Shown in pieces: positions 8,576-16,853 of a stretch of DNA of 64,000 bases. The stretch lies in assembly GCA_937873715.1 (NCBI GenBank), contig CALMYJ010000031.1, positions 1-64,000 on the forward strand, given 5' to 3'. Under the pieces are notes generated by a model. It saw only the letters and a program-made list of their open reading frames with translations. It made no database searches and was not told the DNA's origin. This stretch comes from an uncultured Chitinophagaceae bacterium. Its GTDB lineage: Bacteria > Bacteroidota > Bacteroidia > Chitinophagales > Chitinophagaceae. A program made the position numbers and the translations under genes. Positions within the stretch are counted from its first letter, which is position 1. Every line of letters begins with the position of its first letter.

Positions 8576-9130
8576 ATGTCAAGGATAGGAAAAAAACCAG
8601 TTGAAATTCCCAAAGGGGTTACCATTACAGTAGGCAGTGATAATATTATTACTGTAAAAGGCCCAAAAGGGGAATTGAAACAGGCTGTTGACAGAGACAT
8701 TAAAGTAGACATTAAAGAAACATCTGTAGAAATTGGTCGCCCAACCGACCAAATTCGTCACAGGGCCATGCATGGCCTGTACCGTTCGCTCTTAAGCAAT
8801 ATGGTAAAAGGTGTTACAGAAGGCTATACTAAAAAAATGGAACTGGTGGGTGTAGGTTATAAAGCCGCTAACCAGGGTAATGTACTCGACCTGGCTTTAG
8901 GTTATTCGCATAATATCATTTTTGAAGTACCCAAAGAATTGAAAGTAGCTACCTCACAGGAAAAAGGGCAGAACCCTATGATAACCCTCGAAGGCAGCGA
9001 TAAACAATTACTCGGCCAGGTATGTGCCAAACTCCGCAGCCTGCGTAAGCCTGAACCATACAAAGGTAAAGGTGTGAAATTTGAAGGTGAGGTATTGAGG
9101 AGAAAAGCAGGTAAGGCTGCTGGTAAGTAA
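8576..9130 (+). CDS. rplF: 50S ribosomal protein L6
   Basis: L6 binds near the sarcin-ricin loop and the factor-binding site. The 184-residue product begins SRIGKKPVEIPKGVTITV, has the two similar L6 domains, and near the C-terminus GQVCAKLRSLRKPEPYKGKG, the signature of the family. Length is standard. A spacer of about 130 bases rich in TTTAAA and AACGG words follows before rplR. Confidence 0.97.
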   Translation: MSRIGKKPVEIPKGVTITVGSDNIITVKGPKGELKQAVDRDIKVDIKETSVEIGRPTDQIRHRAMHGLYRSLLSNMVKGVTEGYTKKMELVGVGYKAANQGNVLDLALGYSHNIIFEVPKELKVATSQEKGQNPMITLEGSDKQLLGQVCAKLRSLRKPEPYKGKGVKFEGEVLRRKAGKAAGK

Positions 9131-9216
9131 AAAGGTTTAAAGGTTTTATCGTTCAGGAGTTCAAAGTTTTCATTAACCTCCACCTTAACGGTAAACTTTA
9201 AACGGTAAACGATAAA
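9131..9216 (+). repeat. AT-rich inverted repeat between rplF and rplR
   Basis: TTTATCGTT (9145-9153) is perfectly complementary to AACGATAAA (9208-9216). Between them are repeats of AAACGGTAAAC-type words. No open frame with protein-like sequence is seen in this spacer. Confidence 0.5.
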
Positions 9217-9261
9217 CATAAATTTTTCTTCGGCAGTATCGAAGAAGCAAAATAAAAAGTT

Positions 9262-9615
9262 ATGAACTCAAAAGCTGTTGCAAGGCAAAAAATCAAATAT
9301 CGCATTCGCAAAAAAGTGAGCGGTGCTGCTGCAAAACCACGATTAAGTGTGTTTAGAAGTAACACAGATATTTATGCCCAGTTAATAAATGACGAAAGTG
9401 GTGTTACCATCGCTGCCGCCTCATCAAAAGATAAGGACATCAAAGCTCAGAAAGTTAACAAAACCGAAAAAAGCAAACTGGTAGGTGCAGCTATTGCCCG
9501 CAAAGCATCCGAACTGGGTGTTAGCACAGTAGTATTCGATCGTGGCGGATATATTTATCATGGCCGTGTAAAAGCTGTAGCCGAAGGTGCAAGAGAAGGC
9601 GGTTTGCAATTTTAA
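9262..9615 (+). CDS. rplR: 50S ribosomal protein L18
   Basis: L18 carries 5S rRNA into the large subunit together with L5 and L25. The 117-residue product has the family pattern: [55 protein letters not shown] and the C-terminal [20 protein letters not shown] followed by REGGLQF. It precedes rpsE by 27 bases. Confidence 0.97.
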   Translation: MNSKAVARQKIKYRIRKKVSGAAAKPRLSVFRSNTDIYAQLINDESGVTIAAASSKDKDIKAQKVNKTEKSKLVGAAIARKASELGVSTVVFDRGGYIYHGRVKAVAEGAREGGLQF

Positions 9616-9642
9616 ATTTTAAATTCTAATACGAAACTATAC

Positions 9643-10161
9643 ATGTCAAAAGCAAATGATATCAGGGTAAAAGCAGGCGACCTGGAACTTAAAGAAAAAG
9701 TGGTGGCGATTAACCGTGTGGTAAAAACCACCAAAGGTGGCCGTGCATTCAGCTTTTCTGCACTGGTGGTAGTTGGCAATGGTAATGGTATTGTGGGCCA
9801 GGGCCTCGGTAAAGCTAAAGAAGTACAGGAAGCTATTACCAAAGGCATTGAAGATGCTAAAAAGAACCTGATTAAAGTACCGGTAAAAAATGGCACTATT
9901 CCTCACGACCAGTTTAGCAAGCAAGGTGCTGCTAAAGTGTTGATTAAGCCTGCAGCACACGGTACCGGTGTAATTGCCGGGGGTAGCATGAGGGCTGTAT
10001 TGGAAAGTGCCGGTATCACCGACGTGTTGGCAAAAAGCTTAGGCTCTGCTAATCCGCACAACGTGGTAAAAGCTACCGTACAGGCACTGGCTACTTTAAG
10101 GGAGCCGATAGCAGTAGCTAAAACAAGGAATATCTCTTTAAAGAAAGTTTTTAACGGATAA
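9643..10161 (+). CDS. rpsE: 30S ribosomal protein S5
   Basis: S5 helps form the mRNA entry channel and supports decoding accuracy. The 172-residue product has the double-stranded RNA-binding-like N-terminal domain ([36 protein letters not shown]) and the C-terminal domain with [20 protein letters not shown] and [18 protein letters not shown]. All diagnostic motifs are intact. Confidence 0.97.
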   Translation: MSKANDIRVKAGDLELKEKVVAINRVVKTTKGGRAFSFSALVVVGNGNGIVGQGLGKAKEVQEAITKGIEDAKKNLIKVPVKNGTIPHDQFSKQGAAKVLIKPAAHGTGVIAGGSMRAVLESAGITDVLAKSLGSANPHNVVKATVQALATLREPIAVAKTRNISLKKVFNG

Positions 10162-10203
10162 TAATGGTGTAAGGTATACGGAAGTAAGGTGTAGGGCAAC
10201 AAC

Positions 10204-10240
10204 TCCAACCTTAAACCTCCAACCTTAAACCTTAAACCTC
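10204..10240 (+). repeat. AACCTTAAACC-word repeats before rpmD
   Basis: The rpsE-rpmD spacer contains CCAACCTTAAACCT twice at a 14-base interval, followed by another CCTTAAACCT. It is non-coding, and similar in style to the spacers at 5206, 6277, 6716 and 7991. Confidence 0.5.
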
Positions 10241-10249
10241 GAAAAGTTT

Positions 10250-10429
10250 ATGGCAAAGATTAAAATAACACAGGTAAAAAGTGTAATCGACAGGCCGGAG
10301 CGCCAGAAAAGAACAATGGTGGCCCTGGGCTTGAAAAAGCTTAATGCTACCGTGGAAGTAGAAGCTACTCCGCAAATACTGGGTATGGTTACCAAAGTAA
10401 ATCACCTGGTGAAAGTAGAGCAGGCTTAA
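10250..10429 (+). CDS. rpmD: 50S ribosomal protein L30
   Basis: This short gene encodes 59 residues starting [19 protein letters not shown] and containing [19 protein letters not shown] and [17 protein letters not shown]30 binds 23S rRNA domain II/V near the stalk base; the fold is two helices on a three-strand sheet. ATG is at 10250 and TAA at 10427-10429. Length (58-60) and place between rpsE and rplO are exactly as in other spc clusters, so the call is firm despite the small size. Confidence 0.95.
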   Translation: MAKIKITQVKSVIDRPERQKRTMVALGLKKLNATVEVEATPQILGMVTKVNHLVKVEQA

Positions 10430-10431
10430 TG

Positions 10432-10490
10432 ATTTTAAATTTTGAATGTTGAATTCCAAATCCATTCATAGCTCATTCAAAATTTAAAAT
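10432..10490 (+). repeat. 17-bp perfect inverted repeat between rpmD and rplO
   Basis: The 17 bases at 10432-10448 are perfectly complementary to 10474-10490, with a 25-base loop. The stem is almost entirely A/T (ATTTTAAATTTTGAATG) and there is no GC-rich core, so it is not an ordinary terminator. It may fold in the mRNA ahead of rplO. Confidence 0.65.
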
Positions 10491-10549
10491 TTTCAATTTA
10501 AATTAATAACAAGCGAGGGGTGATACCCCGTAAGTACAAAATCAATAAC

Positions 10550-10999
10550 ATGAATTTACACTCATTAAAACCGGCAAAAGGCGCTACACATAAAGAAAAA
10601 CGCCTGGGCCGTGGTGAAGCTAGCGGTAAAGGTGGCACTTCTACAAAAGGAAATAAAGGTGGCCAAAGCCGTGCAGGTTATAAACGCAAAATGGCACACG
10701 AAGGTGGCCAGATGCCCATCCAGCGCCGTATTCCAAAACGTGGCTTTAAAAATATCAGCCGTATTGAACATAAAGTGTTCAACCTCGGTCAGTTTGACCA
10801 TTTAGCTGAAAAATACAATATCACTGAATTCAGCCTGGAAAATCTTTATATCAATGGTCTTATCAGCCGTACCGACAGCGTGAAAGTGCTTGGCCAGGGC
10901 GAACTGAAAGGAAAATTCAGCTTTAAAGTGAATGCCATCAGCGAAAAAGCAAAAGCGGCTATTGAAGCTGCCGGTGGAACAGTTGAAATTGTAAAATAA
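10550..10999 (+). CDS. rplO: 50S ribosomal protein L15
   Basis: L15 is a late-assembly 50S protein contacting many rRNA helices. I start it at ATG 10550 (MNLHSLKPAKGATHKEKRLG), which matches the family N-terminus; an in-frame GTG at 10520 would add ten unmatched residues. The 149-residue product has the Gly/Lys-rich extended region (RGEASGKGGTSTKGNKGGQ), RRIPKRGFKNI, and the C-terminal domain ending AKAAIEAAGGTVEIVK. It precedes a terminator-like structure and secY. Confidence 0.95.
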   Translation: MNLHSLKPAKGATHKEKRLGRGEASGKGGTSTKGNKGGQSRAGYKRKMAHEGGQMPIQRRIPKRGFKNISRIEHKVFNLGQFDHLAEKYNITEFSLENLYINGLISRTDSVKVLGQGELKGKFSFKVNAISEKAKAAIEAAGGTVEIVK

Positions 11000-11015
11000 T
11001 TTACCCGATATTTGC

Positions 11016-11066
11016 AGGCGCCTTCCTGCTTGCCTTAAAGGGGCAGGTATGATAAGCGCCTTTTTT
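11016..11066 (+). terminator. Terminator or attenuator between rplO and secY
   Basis: AGGCGC (11016-11021) pairs with GCGCCT (11056-11061) around an inner imperfect hairpin (CTGC.../...GCAG), followed by TTTTTT. It may partly stop ribosomal protein transcription before secY. The large loop makes it weaker than the other terminators in the window. Confidence 0.5.
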
Positions 11067-11102
11067 AGTTCAAGTAAGACAACATTTTAAACTTATTCGT
11101 CT

Positions 11103-12440
11103 GTGAAGAAATTCATCCAAACGCTTAAAAATATCTGGAGTATTGAAGAACTGCGTAAAAAAATACTGTTCACCTTACTGCTTGTTTTTATTTACCGTGT
11201 AGGTTCTTTCATCGTACTGCCCGGTATCGATCCCAATAAATTAGCCAACCTCGCCAGCAGCACCAAAAGCGGTATGCTCGGTTTGCTGGATGCTTTTGTA
11301 GGTGGGGCTTTCTCTAAAGCCTCCATTTTTGCTTTGGGTATCATGCCTTATATTTCTGCTTCAATTTTTATGCAACTGGTAACCATACTGGTACCACAAA
11401 TGCAAAAGATTCAGAAAGAAGGCGAAAGCGGCCGTAAAAAAATTAACCAGTGGACAAGGTATCTCACTGTTATTGTTACTGCCTTCCAGGCGGCTGCCTA
11501 TATTGGTTATTTAAAAAGCCAGGGCAATGCCGAAGCTTTAATTGAATCATATAGCAGCTACTTTGTTTTATCTACCGTAATCATACTCACAGTAGGTACC
11601 TTATTTGTAATGTGGCTGGGCGAAAAAATTACCGATAAAGGATTAGGCAATGGTACTTCTATCATTATCATGATGGGTATCCTGGCCCGGCTGCCCGAAT
11701 CATTCATGCAGGAGTTTACCTCAAGGTTTACCAGTGGTGCCGCAAGGGGTTTATTGTTGCTGTTAATTGAACTCGGTTTACTGCTCGCCATCATCATGGG
11801 GCTTATATTGCTGATACAGGGCACAAGGCGTGTGCCGGTTAACTATGCCAAGCAAATTGTAGGCAACAGGCAGTTTGGCGGTGCAAGAAACTTTTTACCT
11901 TTAAAAGTAAATGCAGCCGGTGTAATGCCCATCATTTTTGCACAGGCCATACTTTTTTTACCAACTGTTTTTTCCGGTTATACCGGTGCAGGCTGGGCCA
12001 GGCATTTTACAGATCATACCAGTTGGATATACATGGTGGTGTATTCAATTGCTGTAATTGCATTCACCTTTCTCTATACCGCACTTATCTTCAACCCCAA
12101 GCAAATGGCTGAAGATTTAAAACGGAATAATGGCTTTATCCCCGGTGTAAAACCTGGGCAGCCTACTGCAGATTATATCGGCACTATTATGGATCGTATC
12201 ACACTGCCCGGAGCTATCCTGCTGGCATTAGTAGGTATTTTGCCCGGCTTCATCCAATTATTGCTGGGTACACAGCAGGGCTGGTCTACCTTTTACGGCG
12301 GTACTTCATTATTGATTATGGTAGGTGTAATATTAGATACCTTACAGCAGGTAGAAACCCAACTCCTCATGCGCCAGTACGATGGATTGATGAGCAGCGG
12401 CAGGATACAGGGCCGCCAGACAGTGGCAAGCGGAATGTAA
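11103..12440 (+). CDS. secY: Protein translocase subunit SecY
   Basis: SecY forms the protein-conducting channel of the inner membrane with SecE and SecG. The 445-residue product has ten predicted membrane segments, the N-terminal cytosolic helix with RKKILFTLLLVFIYRVGSF, the plug region after PGIDPN, the cytosolic loop with RRVPVNYAKQ and the C-terminal GRIQGRQ. Translation starts at GTG 11103; no ATG gives the family N-terminus. The gene follows a terminator-like element after rplO and is itself followed by a strong terminator at 12485-12515, so map may be expressed mainly from its own promoter. Confidence 0.97.
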   Translation: MKKFIQTLKNIWSIEELRKKILFTLLLVFIYRVGSFIVLPGIDPNKLANLASSTKSGMLGLLDAFVGGAFSKASIFALGIMPYISASIFMQLVTILVPQMQKIQKEGESGRKKINQWTRYLTVIVTAFQAAAYIGYLKSQGNAEALIESYSSYFVLSTVIILTVGTLFVMWLGEKITDKGLGNGTSIIIMMGILARLPESFMQEFTSRFTSGAARGLLLLLIELGLLLAIIMGLILLIQGTRRVPVNYAKQIVGNRQFGGARNFLPLKVNAAGVMPIIFAQAILFLPTVFSGYTGAGWARHFTDHTSWIYMVVYSIAVIAFTFLYTALIFNPKQMAEDLKRNNGFIPGVKPGQPTADYIGTIMDRITLPGAILLALVGILPGFIQLLLGTQQGWSTFYGGTSLLIMVGVILDTLQQVETQLLMRQYDGLMSSGRIQGRQTVASGM

Positions 12441-12484
12441 TTATGGCCGCAGGTATTAACAATGATTCAATAAATTTTTGATAG

Positions 12485-12515
12485 AACCCTGGCGGATACG
12501 TCAGGGTTTGTTTTT
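12485..12515 (+). terminator. Rho-independent terminator after secY
   Basis: AACCCTG (12485-12491) pairs with CAGGGTT (12502-12508), extended by GCG/CGT-type pairs inside, and is followed by TGTTTTT. It lies just before map. Confidence 0.75.
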
Positions 12516-12533
12516 ACAATAAGTTACAGCATA

Positions 12534-13340
12534 ATGATTCAATATAAATCCAAAGAAGAAATAGAGCTCATGCGTAACAGTTGCCTGCTGGTGGGTAAAA
12601 CGCATGCCCTGCTTGCAGCACATATAAGGCCGGGTATCACTACGTTTGAACTGGATAAGATGGCTGATACATTCATTAGGGATAACGGTGCTATAGCCTC
12701 ATTTAAGGGCTATGGCAATCCACCTTATCCCTTTGCCACCTGTATTTCGGTTAACGATGCTGTAGTGCATGGTTTCCCCTCAAAAAATGAGTTAAAAGAG
12801 GGTGATTTGATTTCGGTGGATATTGGGATTTTTAAAAACGGCTTTCATGGCGATAGCGCTTACACCTATGCCATTGGCGAAATAAGTGAGCCAATTAAAA
12901 ACCTGATGAGGGATACAAAAGCCTCCTTGTATAAAGGCATTGAAAAAGCAGTACATGGCAACAGGGTGGGGGATATATCATTTGCCATACAACAATACAC
13001 TGAAAAAGAAAGAGGCTATGGCGTGGTGAGGGAACTGGTGGGGCACGGGCTTGGCCGTAAATTACATGAAGATCCACAAGTGCCTAATTATGGCAAAAGA
13101 GGCAGCGGCGCTAAATTAAAGGAAGGGATGGTACTGGCCATTGAACCAATGATAAACCTGGGCAGAAAAGAAGTGTACTACGATACCGATGGATGGACAG
13201 TACGCACCATCGATGGCAAACCTTCGGCGCATTATGAGCATGATGTATGTGTGCAAAGGGGAAAAGCGGATATACTTTCTTCATTTGAAGAGATAGAAGC
13301 TGCAGAAAGGGCAAATAGCCATTTGTTTTCTGATTATTAA
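12534..13340 (+). CDS. map: Methionine aminopeptidase, type I
   Basis: This cytosolic enzyme removes the initiator methionine from new proteins. The 268-residue product has the pita-bread fold residues for two metals in the expected places: Asp96 (SVDIG), Asp107 (HGDSA), His171 (VGHGLG), Glu204 (AIEPM) and Glu235 (HYEHDV). Its place after secY is conserved in Bacteroidota. In most relatives infA, rpmJ, rpsM, rpsK, rpsD, rpoA and rplQ follow; here a 448-base gene-free stretch follows and then unrelated minus-strand genes. Confidence 0.96.
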   Translation: MIQYKSKEEIELMRNSCLLVGKTHALLAAHIRPGITTFELDKMADTFIRDNGAIASFKGYGNPPYPFATCISVNDAVVHGFPSKNELKEGDLISVDIGIFKNGFHGDSAYTYAIGEISEPIKNLMRDTKASLYKGIEKAVHGNRVGDISFAIQQYTEKERGYGVVRELVGHGLGRKLHEDPQVPNYGKRGSGAKLKEGMVLAIEPMINLGRKEVYYDTDGWTVRTIDGKPSAHYEHDVCVQRGKADILSSFEEIEAAERANSHLFSDY

Positions 13341-13406
13341 TATAACGTGAGTGTTGGATAGGCTGAAATGAAAATCAATTTGTTCATATTTAGTTTTTGA
13401 AAATTT

Positions 13407-13498
13407 ACCACATAGACGCATAGTACACAAAGAAAAGACTTAGATAATTTGCAGTAAGTGCTATGTGAAACCTATGTTTCTATGTTCCTATGCGGTGA
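13407..13498. repeat. CATAG-rich palindromic intergenic repeat
   Basis: The left arm (13407-13422) contains ACCACATAGACGCATAG and the right arm (13461-13498) contains CTATGTG, CTATGTTTC, TATGTTCC and TATGCGGTG, largely complementary to the left. The CATAG word recurs about every 10 bases. Elements built of this word are familiar from intergenic regions of other Bacteroidota genomes (recollection, not searched). Confidence 0.5.
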
Positions 13499-13544
13499 GA
13501 CAACCTGCAAACCCCAGGATAATATACCACTGCACTAACGGTAA

Positions 13545-13697
13545 AAAATAAAAAAACCATCAAGTTAGTTTCGTGTCCGGTTTCCCGTTTACTTCACTTA
13601 CCCGATGGTTTCGTGTTGCATGGTTTCTTTTTATTCAGACTTCTGCAACCTCGTAGAAAACTTCCTCTTGTTACCAAAATTCTGTCTTCACATTTAT
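13545..13697 (-). ncRNA. Candidate structured small RNA, family not recognised
   Basis: Read on the minus strand, this segment begins about 7 bases after a promoter-like pair (CTTG at 13734-13731, 21 bases, TACCTTTA at 13709-13702). It can fold into a 5' hairpin (GTAAC 13674-13670 with GTTGC 13649-13645, below it AGAC 13687-13684 with GTCT 13640-13637) and a 3' arm (ACCATC 13609-13604 with GATGGT 13561-13556, AAGT 13599-13596 with ACTT 13565-13562) topped by a CGG-GAAA-CCG tetraloop hairpin (13587-13578). The 3' arm is followed by seven T residues, as in a terminator. No coding frame with protein character covers it. I do not recognise it as tmRNA, SRP RNA or RNase P RNA. Confidence 0.45.
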
Positions 13698-13701
13698 AGC
13701 A

Positions 13702-13734
13702 TAAAGGTATCTATCACCACTGCCATTTTGCAAG
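13702..13734 (-). promoter_or_regulatory. Promoter-like pair for the candidate small RNA
   Basis: On the minus strand CTTG (13734-13731) and TACCTTTA (13709-13702) are 21 bases apart. Each differs by one base from the Bacteroidota TTTG / TAnnTTTG consensus. Confidence 0.45.
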
Positions 13735-13788
13735 TTTTTTCAATTAAGGTTTTGCACCGGTTTAGCACAAAGTTCTGCACAGGAAATC

Positions 13789-14076
13789 TTAATACCCTTC
13801 AACCAAAACCATATCGCTGCTGGCAGCTTGTTGTCTTATCGATTTTGCTATTGCATATTCAGGCGAATGCCACCAGGCTTCGGCAGTAGCTTTATCCGGA
13901 AACTCCAGTACCACCAGCCTGCCGGTATCCCAGTTTCCTTCAAGAGGGGTAACCGCACCACCCCGTACAATAAACCTGCCACCATAGGCGGCAACAGTGG
14001 CCGGGGTGAGCTGCTTATACCTTTCAAAGGCTTCCTGATCGTTGATAAATACATTAACAATAATGAAGGCCGCCAT
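13789..14076 (-). CDS. DUF1330 family protein (Dabb-like fold)
   Basis: The 95-residue product matches the DUF1330 pattern: an N-terminal strand AFIIVNVFINDQEAFERY, the central GGRFIVRGGAVTPLEG and the C-terminal VVLEFPDKATAEAWWHSPEY with a terminal VLVEGY strand. Proteins of this family are small ferredoxin-like dimers related to monooxygenase-type domains; their substrate is generally unknown. It lies 8 bases downstream of the DUF4870 gene and probably shares its transcript. Confidence 0.85.
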   Translation of the reverse strand: MAAFIIVNVFINDQEAFERYKQLTPATVAAYGGRFIVRGGAVTPLEGNWDTGRLVVLEFPDKATAEAWWHSPEYAIAKSIRQQAASSDMVLVEGY

Positions 14077-14084
14077 AGATGCAC

Positions 14085-14444
14085 TTATTTAATGAGCCTG
14101 AAATTAAGAGGGTATTTGTACATCTTATTTTCACTGGTTTTAATAGTGGCAATAATTACCAGTACTAAATTAATAATGCCTACCACCCAAATTAAAAGGA
14201 TGCCAACAAGGGTGATGGCCAGTATAACACAGGCCAGGAAGATGGTAATTTGAAAGTTGAGCGATTCTTTAGCGTGGTCACGCACATAAGGGGATTCATC
14301 TTTTTTAATCAGGTAAATAATCAGCGGCGCAAGGAAGCCGACTACAACGCAAAGAATATGCGATAAAATAGCCAGTGTTCTTTCATCCGAAGTAGGCGTA
14401 TAGGCCGGGGTCGATTCATCCCCAAGCAAATCTTTTGTGTCCAT
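14085..14444 (-). CDS. DUF4870 (Tic20-like) membrane protein
   Basis: This 119-residue protein has a polar N-terminus, then the DUF4870 signature: LAILSHILCVVVGFLAPLII (first membrane segment), the charged KKDESPYVRDHAKESLNFQ, and two more membrane segments (about 66-100). Family members are small integral inner-membrane proteins of unknown function, distantly similar to Tic20. It precedes the DUF1330 gene on the same strand with an 8-base gap. No link to the glycerol genes upstream is evident beyond direction. Confidence 0.85.
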   Translation of the reverse strand: MDTKDLLGDESTPAYTPTSDERTLAILSHILCVVVGFLAPLIIYLIKKDESPYVRDHAKESLNFQITIFLACVILAITLVGILLIWVVGIINLVLVIIATIKTSENKMYKYPLNFRLIK

Positions 14445-14556
14445 AATTAATGTGTTTTTAGATACTGAAGATAAAGCTTTTTGCCTGCCGGGTTGCTCAA
14501 AAATTGCAAGTATCAGGATTGAAGTGTTGTTAACGATACTGGTGCGTATAAATAAA

Positions 14557-15261
14557 TTATACGATTATCATGTATACTGCTGTGGCTAATGCAGCACCCA
14601 CAACAGGCGCTACTACTGGTATCCAGCTATAACCCCAATCACTGTGGCCTTTGTTTTTTATGGGCAAAATAAAATGCATGAGCCTTGGCCCCAGGTCCCT
14701 TGCAGGATTGATGGCATAGCCTGTGGTGCCACCTAAGGATAAACCTATGGCCAGCACCAGCAGTGCTACGGGCAAGGCATCCAGCGAGCCCAGCTTTGAT
14801 TCGGGTGCACTCAAAAACAACACACCAAGTATGAGTACAAACGTGCCAATCATTTCGCTGATAAAATTGTGCAGTGTATGCCTTATAGCCGGGGCAGTGC
14901 AAAAAACCGCCAGCTTTAAATCGCTGTTTTCGGTAGCATCAAAATGCTGCCGGTAACAGAGCCATACCAGCAGTGAGCCAAACATAGCGCCAAGCAGTTG
15001 GGCTGTAATATAAAGGGGCACATGCGTCCATATCCCTGTTTTTAAGGCAAGCGCTACCGTTACTGCCGGGTTAATATGTGCATCGCTGGAGGAGGCACTG
15101 GAATAAACGCCAACAAATACCGCCATAGCCCAGCCAAAGGTGATTACTATCCACCCGCTGCCATGGCCTTTGGTTTTATGCAGCACCACGTTGGCCACTA
15201 CACCATTTCCCAGCAGTATCAGCAAAGCTGTTCCGGTAAATTCTGCAATAAAGGGCGACAT
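14557..15261 (-). CDS. glpF: Glycerol uptake facilitator (MIP/aquaglyceroporin)
   Basis: GlpF lets glycerol diffuse across the inner membrane. The 234-residue product has six predicted membrane helices and both NPA half-helix motifs: HINPAVTVALAL and YAINPARDLGPRL. The Asp after the second NPAR (NPARD) is typical of glycerol facilitators rather than water-specific aquaporins. It is last in the glpK-glpD-glpF order on the minus strand, 40 bases after glpD, so uptake, phosphorylation and oxidation of glycerol are co-encoded. No GlpR-type repressor is present nearby. Confidence 0.94.
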   Translation of the reverse strand: MSPFIAEFTGTALLILLGNGVVANVVLHKTKGHGSGWIVITFGWAMAVFVGVYSSASSSDAHINPAVTVALALKTGIWTHVPLYITAQLLGAMFGSLLVWLCYRQHFDATENSDLKLAVFCTAPAIRHTLHNFISEMIGTFVLILGVLFLSAPESKLGSLDALPVALLVLAIGLSLGGTTGYAINPARDLGPRLMHFILPIKNKGHSDWGYSWIPVVAPVVGAALATAVYMIIV

Positions 15262-15301
15262 AAGCTATCGTTTTCGGTTAAAGTATTTTTTCAACAACTG
15301 A

Positions 15302-16852
15302 TTACAACAGGTATTTTTTTGCAAGTGTTATAAATGAAGTGGTTTGCTGTTGTTGCCAGCCGGGCGGCTGTTGTAATGCTTTTGCCATAAATGCCGCCAC
15401 TGCTGCTGCAGCTTCCATAGCGGCCCCTGCATCTATAAAAAGCAGCCGTGTACGCCGTGCAAGCACATCCTCTGCCGTAAGCGCCATTTCATGTTGCAGC
15501 ATCCATTTTACTTCTGCAAAAGTATAAGGATAGCAGGGGTGTATTTTTTCGGCAAGCGAAGTGTCGGCATGCATCATTGCTTTTATTTTTTCCGCATCAC
15601 TGCCATAAATGGAAAGATGGGAATCGTCGGGAGTAAGCGTCCATCCATGCAGGGGCAATTGATCGGTGATACAGGATTTTTTGGGCAAGCCTGCCGCCAC
15701 TGCCGCCTTAGTTACCGTATATGCCGCCATACTCCGGTAGGTTGTCCATTTACCACCGGTAACATGCACCAGCCCTGATGGCAAAACTGTGATATGATGA
15801 TCTCTTGGCATTACTGCTGTTGATTGTTGTTGTTTGTTTACCGCAAGTGGCCGCAGGCCTGCAAATACACTCACCACATCGCTGCGGCGTATGCTGGTAT
15901 TGGCATACCGGTTAAAATGCTGTAACACAAAATCAATTTCCGTATCAAGGGCTTCGGGCTCTTCATTAATTTGCTGAACAGGTGTATCGGTAGTGCCTAT
16001 CAGTACTTTGCCGTACCAGGGTATGGCAAATAATACCCTGCCATCATCCGTTTTGGGAATCATCAGCCCGGCATTGCCGACAAAAAATTTTTTATCCACC
16101 ACCAGGTGTATGCCCTGCGACGGGGTGATGGTTTTTTCTGCATGTCCTTCTGCCAGTTGTAAGATTGTATCTGCAAATACGCCGGTGGCATTGATGATAA
16201 CTTTTGCATGTATTTCAAATGTTTTTCCGGTTAGGGTGTCCGTTGCCGTTACGGCTTTTATTTTATCATGCTGTTTGATAAAATGGTTTACAACAAAATA
16301 ATTAATCACTGTTGCACCCTGCTCTGTTGCAGTTTGGGCAAGGTTTATTGCCAGGCGGCTGTCGTCAAACTGTCCGTCGAAGTAGAGGATGCCTCCCGTA
16401 ATTTTTTCGGCATTCAAATTGGGCAGGTTGCGGAGCGTACCTTCTTTGGATAAAAATTTTGTTTTGCCCAGGCTAAGCTGGCCAGATAAAAACTCGTACA
16501 ACCATAAGCCCAAACGGTAATACCATTTTTGCATCTGGTTATAAAAGGGCACCACAAATGCCAGCTTATGGCATACATGCGGTGCGTTTTTTAGCAGCCG
16601 GCCTCTCTCTAATAAGGCCTCCCGTACCAACCGTATATTACCCTGTGCCAGGTACCGTACACCACCATGCACCAGCTTGGTGGCACGGCTGCTGGTGCCT
16701 TTTGCAAAATCATTTTTTTCCAGCAGCAGCGTTTTATACCCCCGGCTTGCAGCATCCACCGCACAGCCCAGCCCGGTAGCGCCGCCGCCAATAATCAGCA
16801 TATCCCATTGTGGGGAATTTTCAATTTGTTGTATAGCATTTATGCGCTGCAT
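15302..16852 (-). CDS. glpD: Glycerol-3-phosphate dehydrogenase, aerobic FAD type
   Basis: GlpD oxidises glycerol 3-phosphate to dihydroxyacetone phosphate at the inner membrane and passes electrons to quinone. The 516-residue product has the N-terminal dinucleotide fold LIIGGGATGLGCAVDAASRG, the FAD/substrate segment FAKGTSSRATKLVHGGVRYL, and further family blocks (GGILYFDGQFDDSRL, VHVTGGKWTTYR) plus a C-terminal helical domain with YTFAEVKWMLQHEMALTAED. Its ATG lies one base after the glpK stop codon (16854-16856), which suggests translational coupling. Confidence 0.96.
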   Translation of the reverse strand: MQRINAIQQIENSPQWDMLIIGGGATGLGCAVDAASRGYKTLLLEKNDFAKGTSSRATKLVHGGVRYLAQGNIRLVREALLERGRLLKNAPHVCHKLAFVVPFYNQMQKWYYRLGLWLYEFLSGQLSLGKTKFLSKEGTLRNLPNLNAEKITGGILYFDGQFDDSRLAINLAQTATEQGATVINYFVVNHFIKQHDKIKAVTATDTLTGKTFEIHAKVIINATGVFADTILQLAEGHAEKTITPSQGIHLVVDKKFFVGNAGLMIPKTDDGRVLFAIPWYGKVLIGTTDTPVQQINEEPEALDTEIDFVLQHFNRYANTSIRRSDVVSVFAGLRPLAVNKQQQSTAVMPRDHHITVLPSGLVHVTGGKWTTYRSMAAYTVTKAAVAAGLPKKSCITDQLPLHGWTLTPDDSHLSIYGSDAEKIKAMMHADTSLAEKIHPCYPYTFAEVKWMLQHEMALTAEDVLARRTRLLFIDAGAAMEAAAAVAAFMAKALQQPPGWQQQQTTSFITLAKKYLL

Positions 16853-16853
16853 G

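Noticed and set aside
13605..13889. 94-residue open frame on the plus strand
   Set aside because: It covers the candidate small RNA and the end of the DUF1330 gene on the other strand; the peptide is Cys/Phe-rich without any family resemblance.
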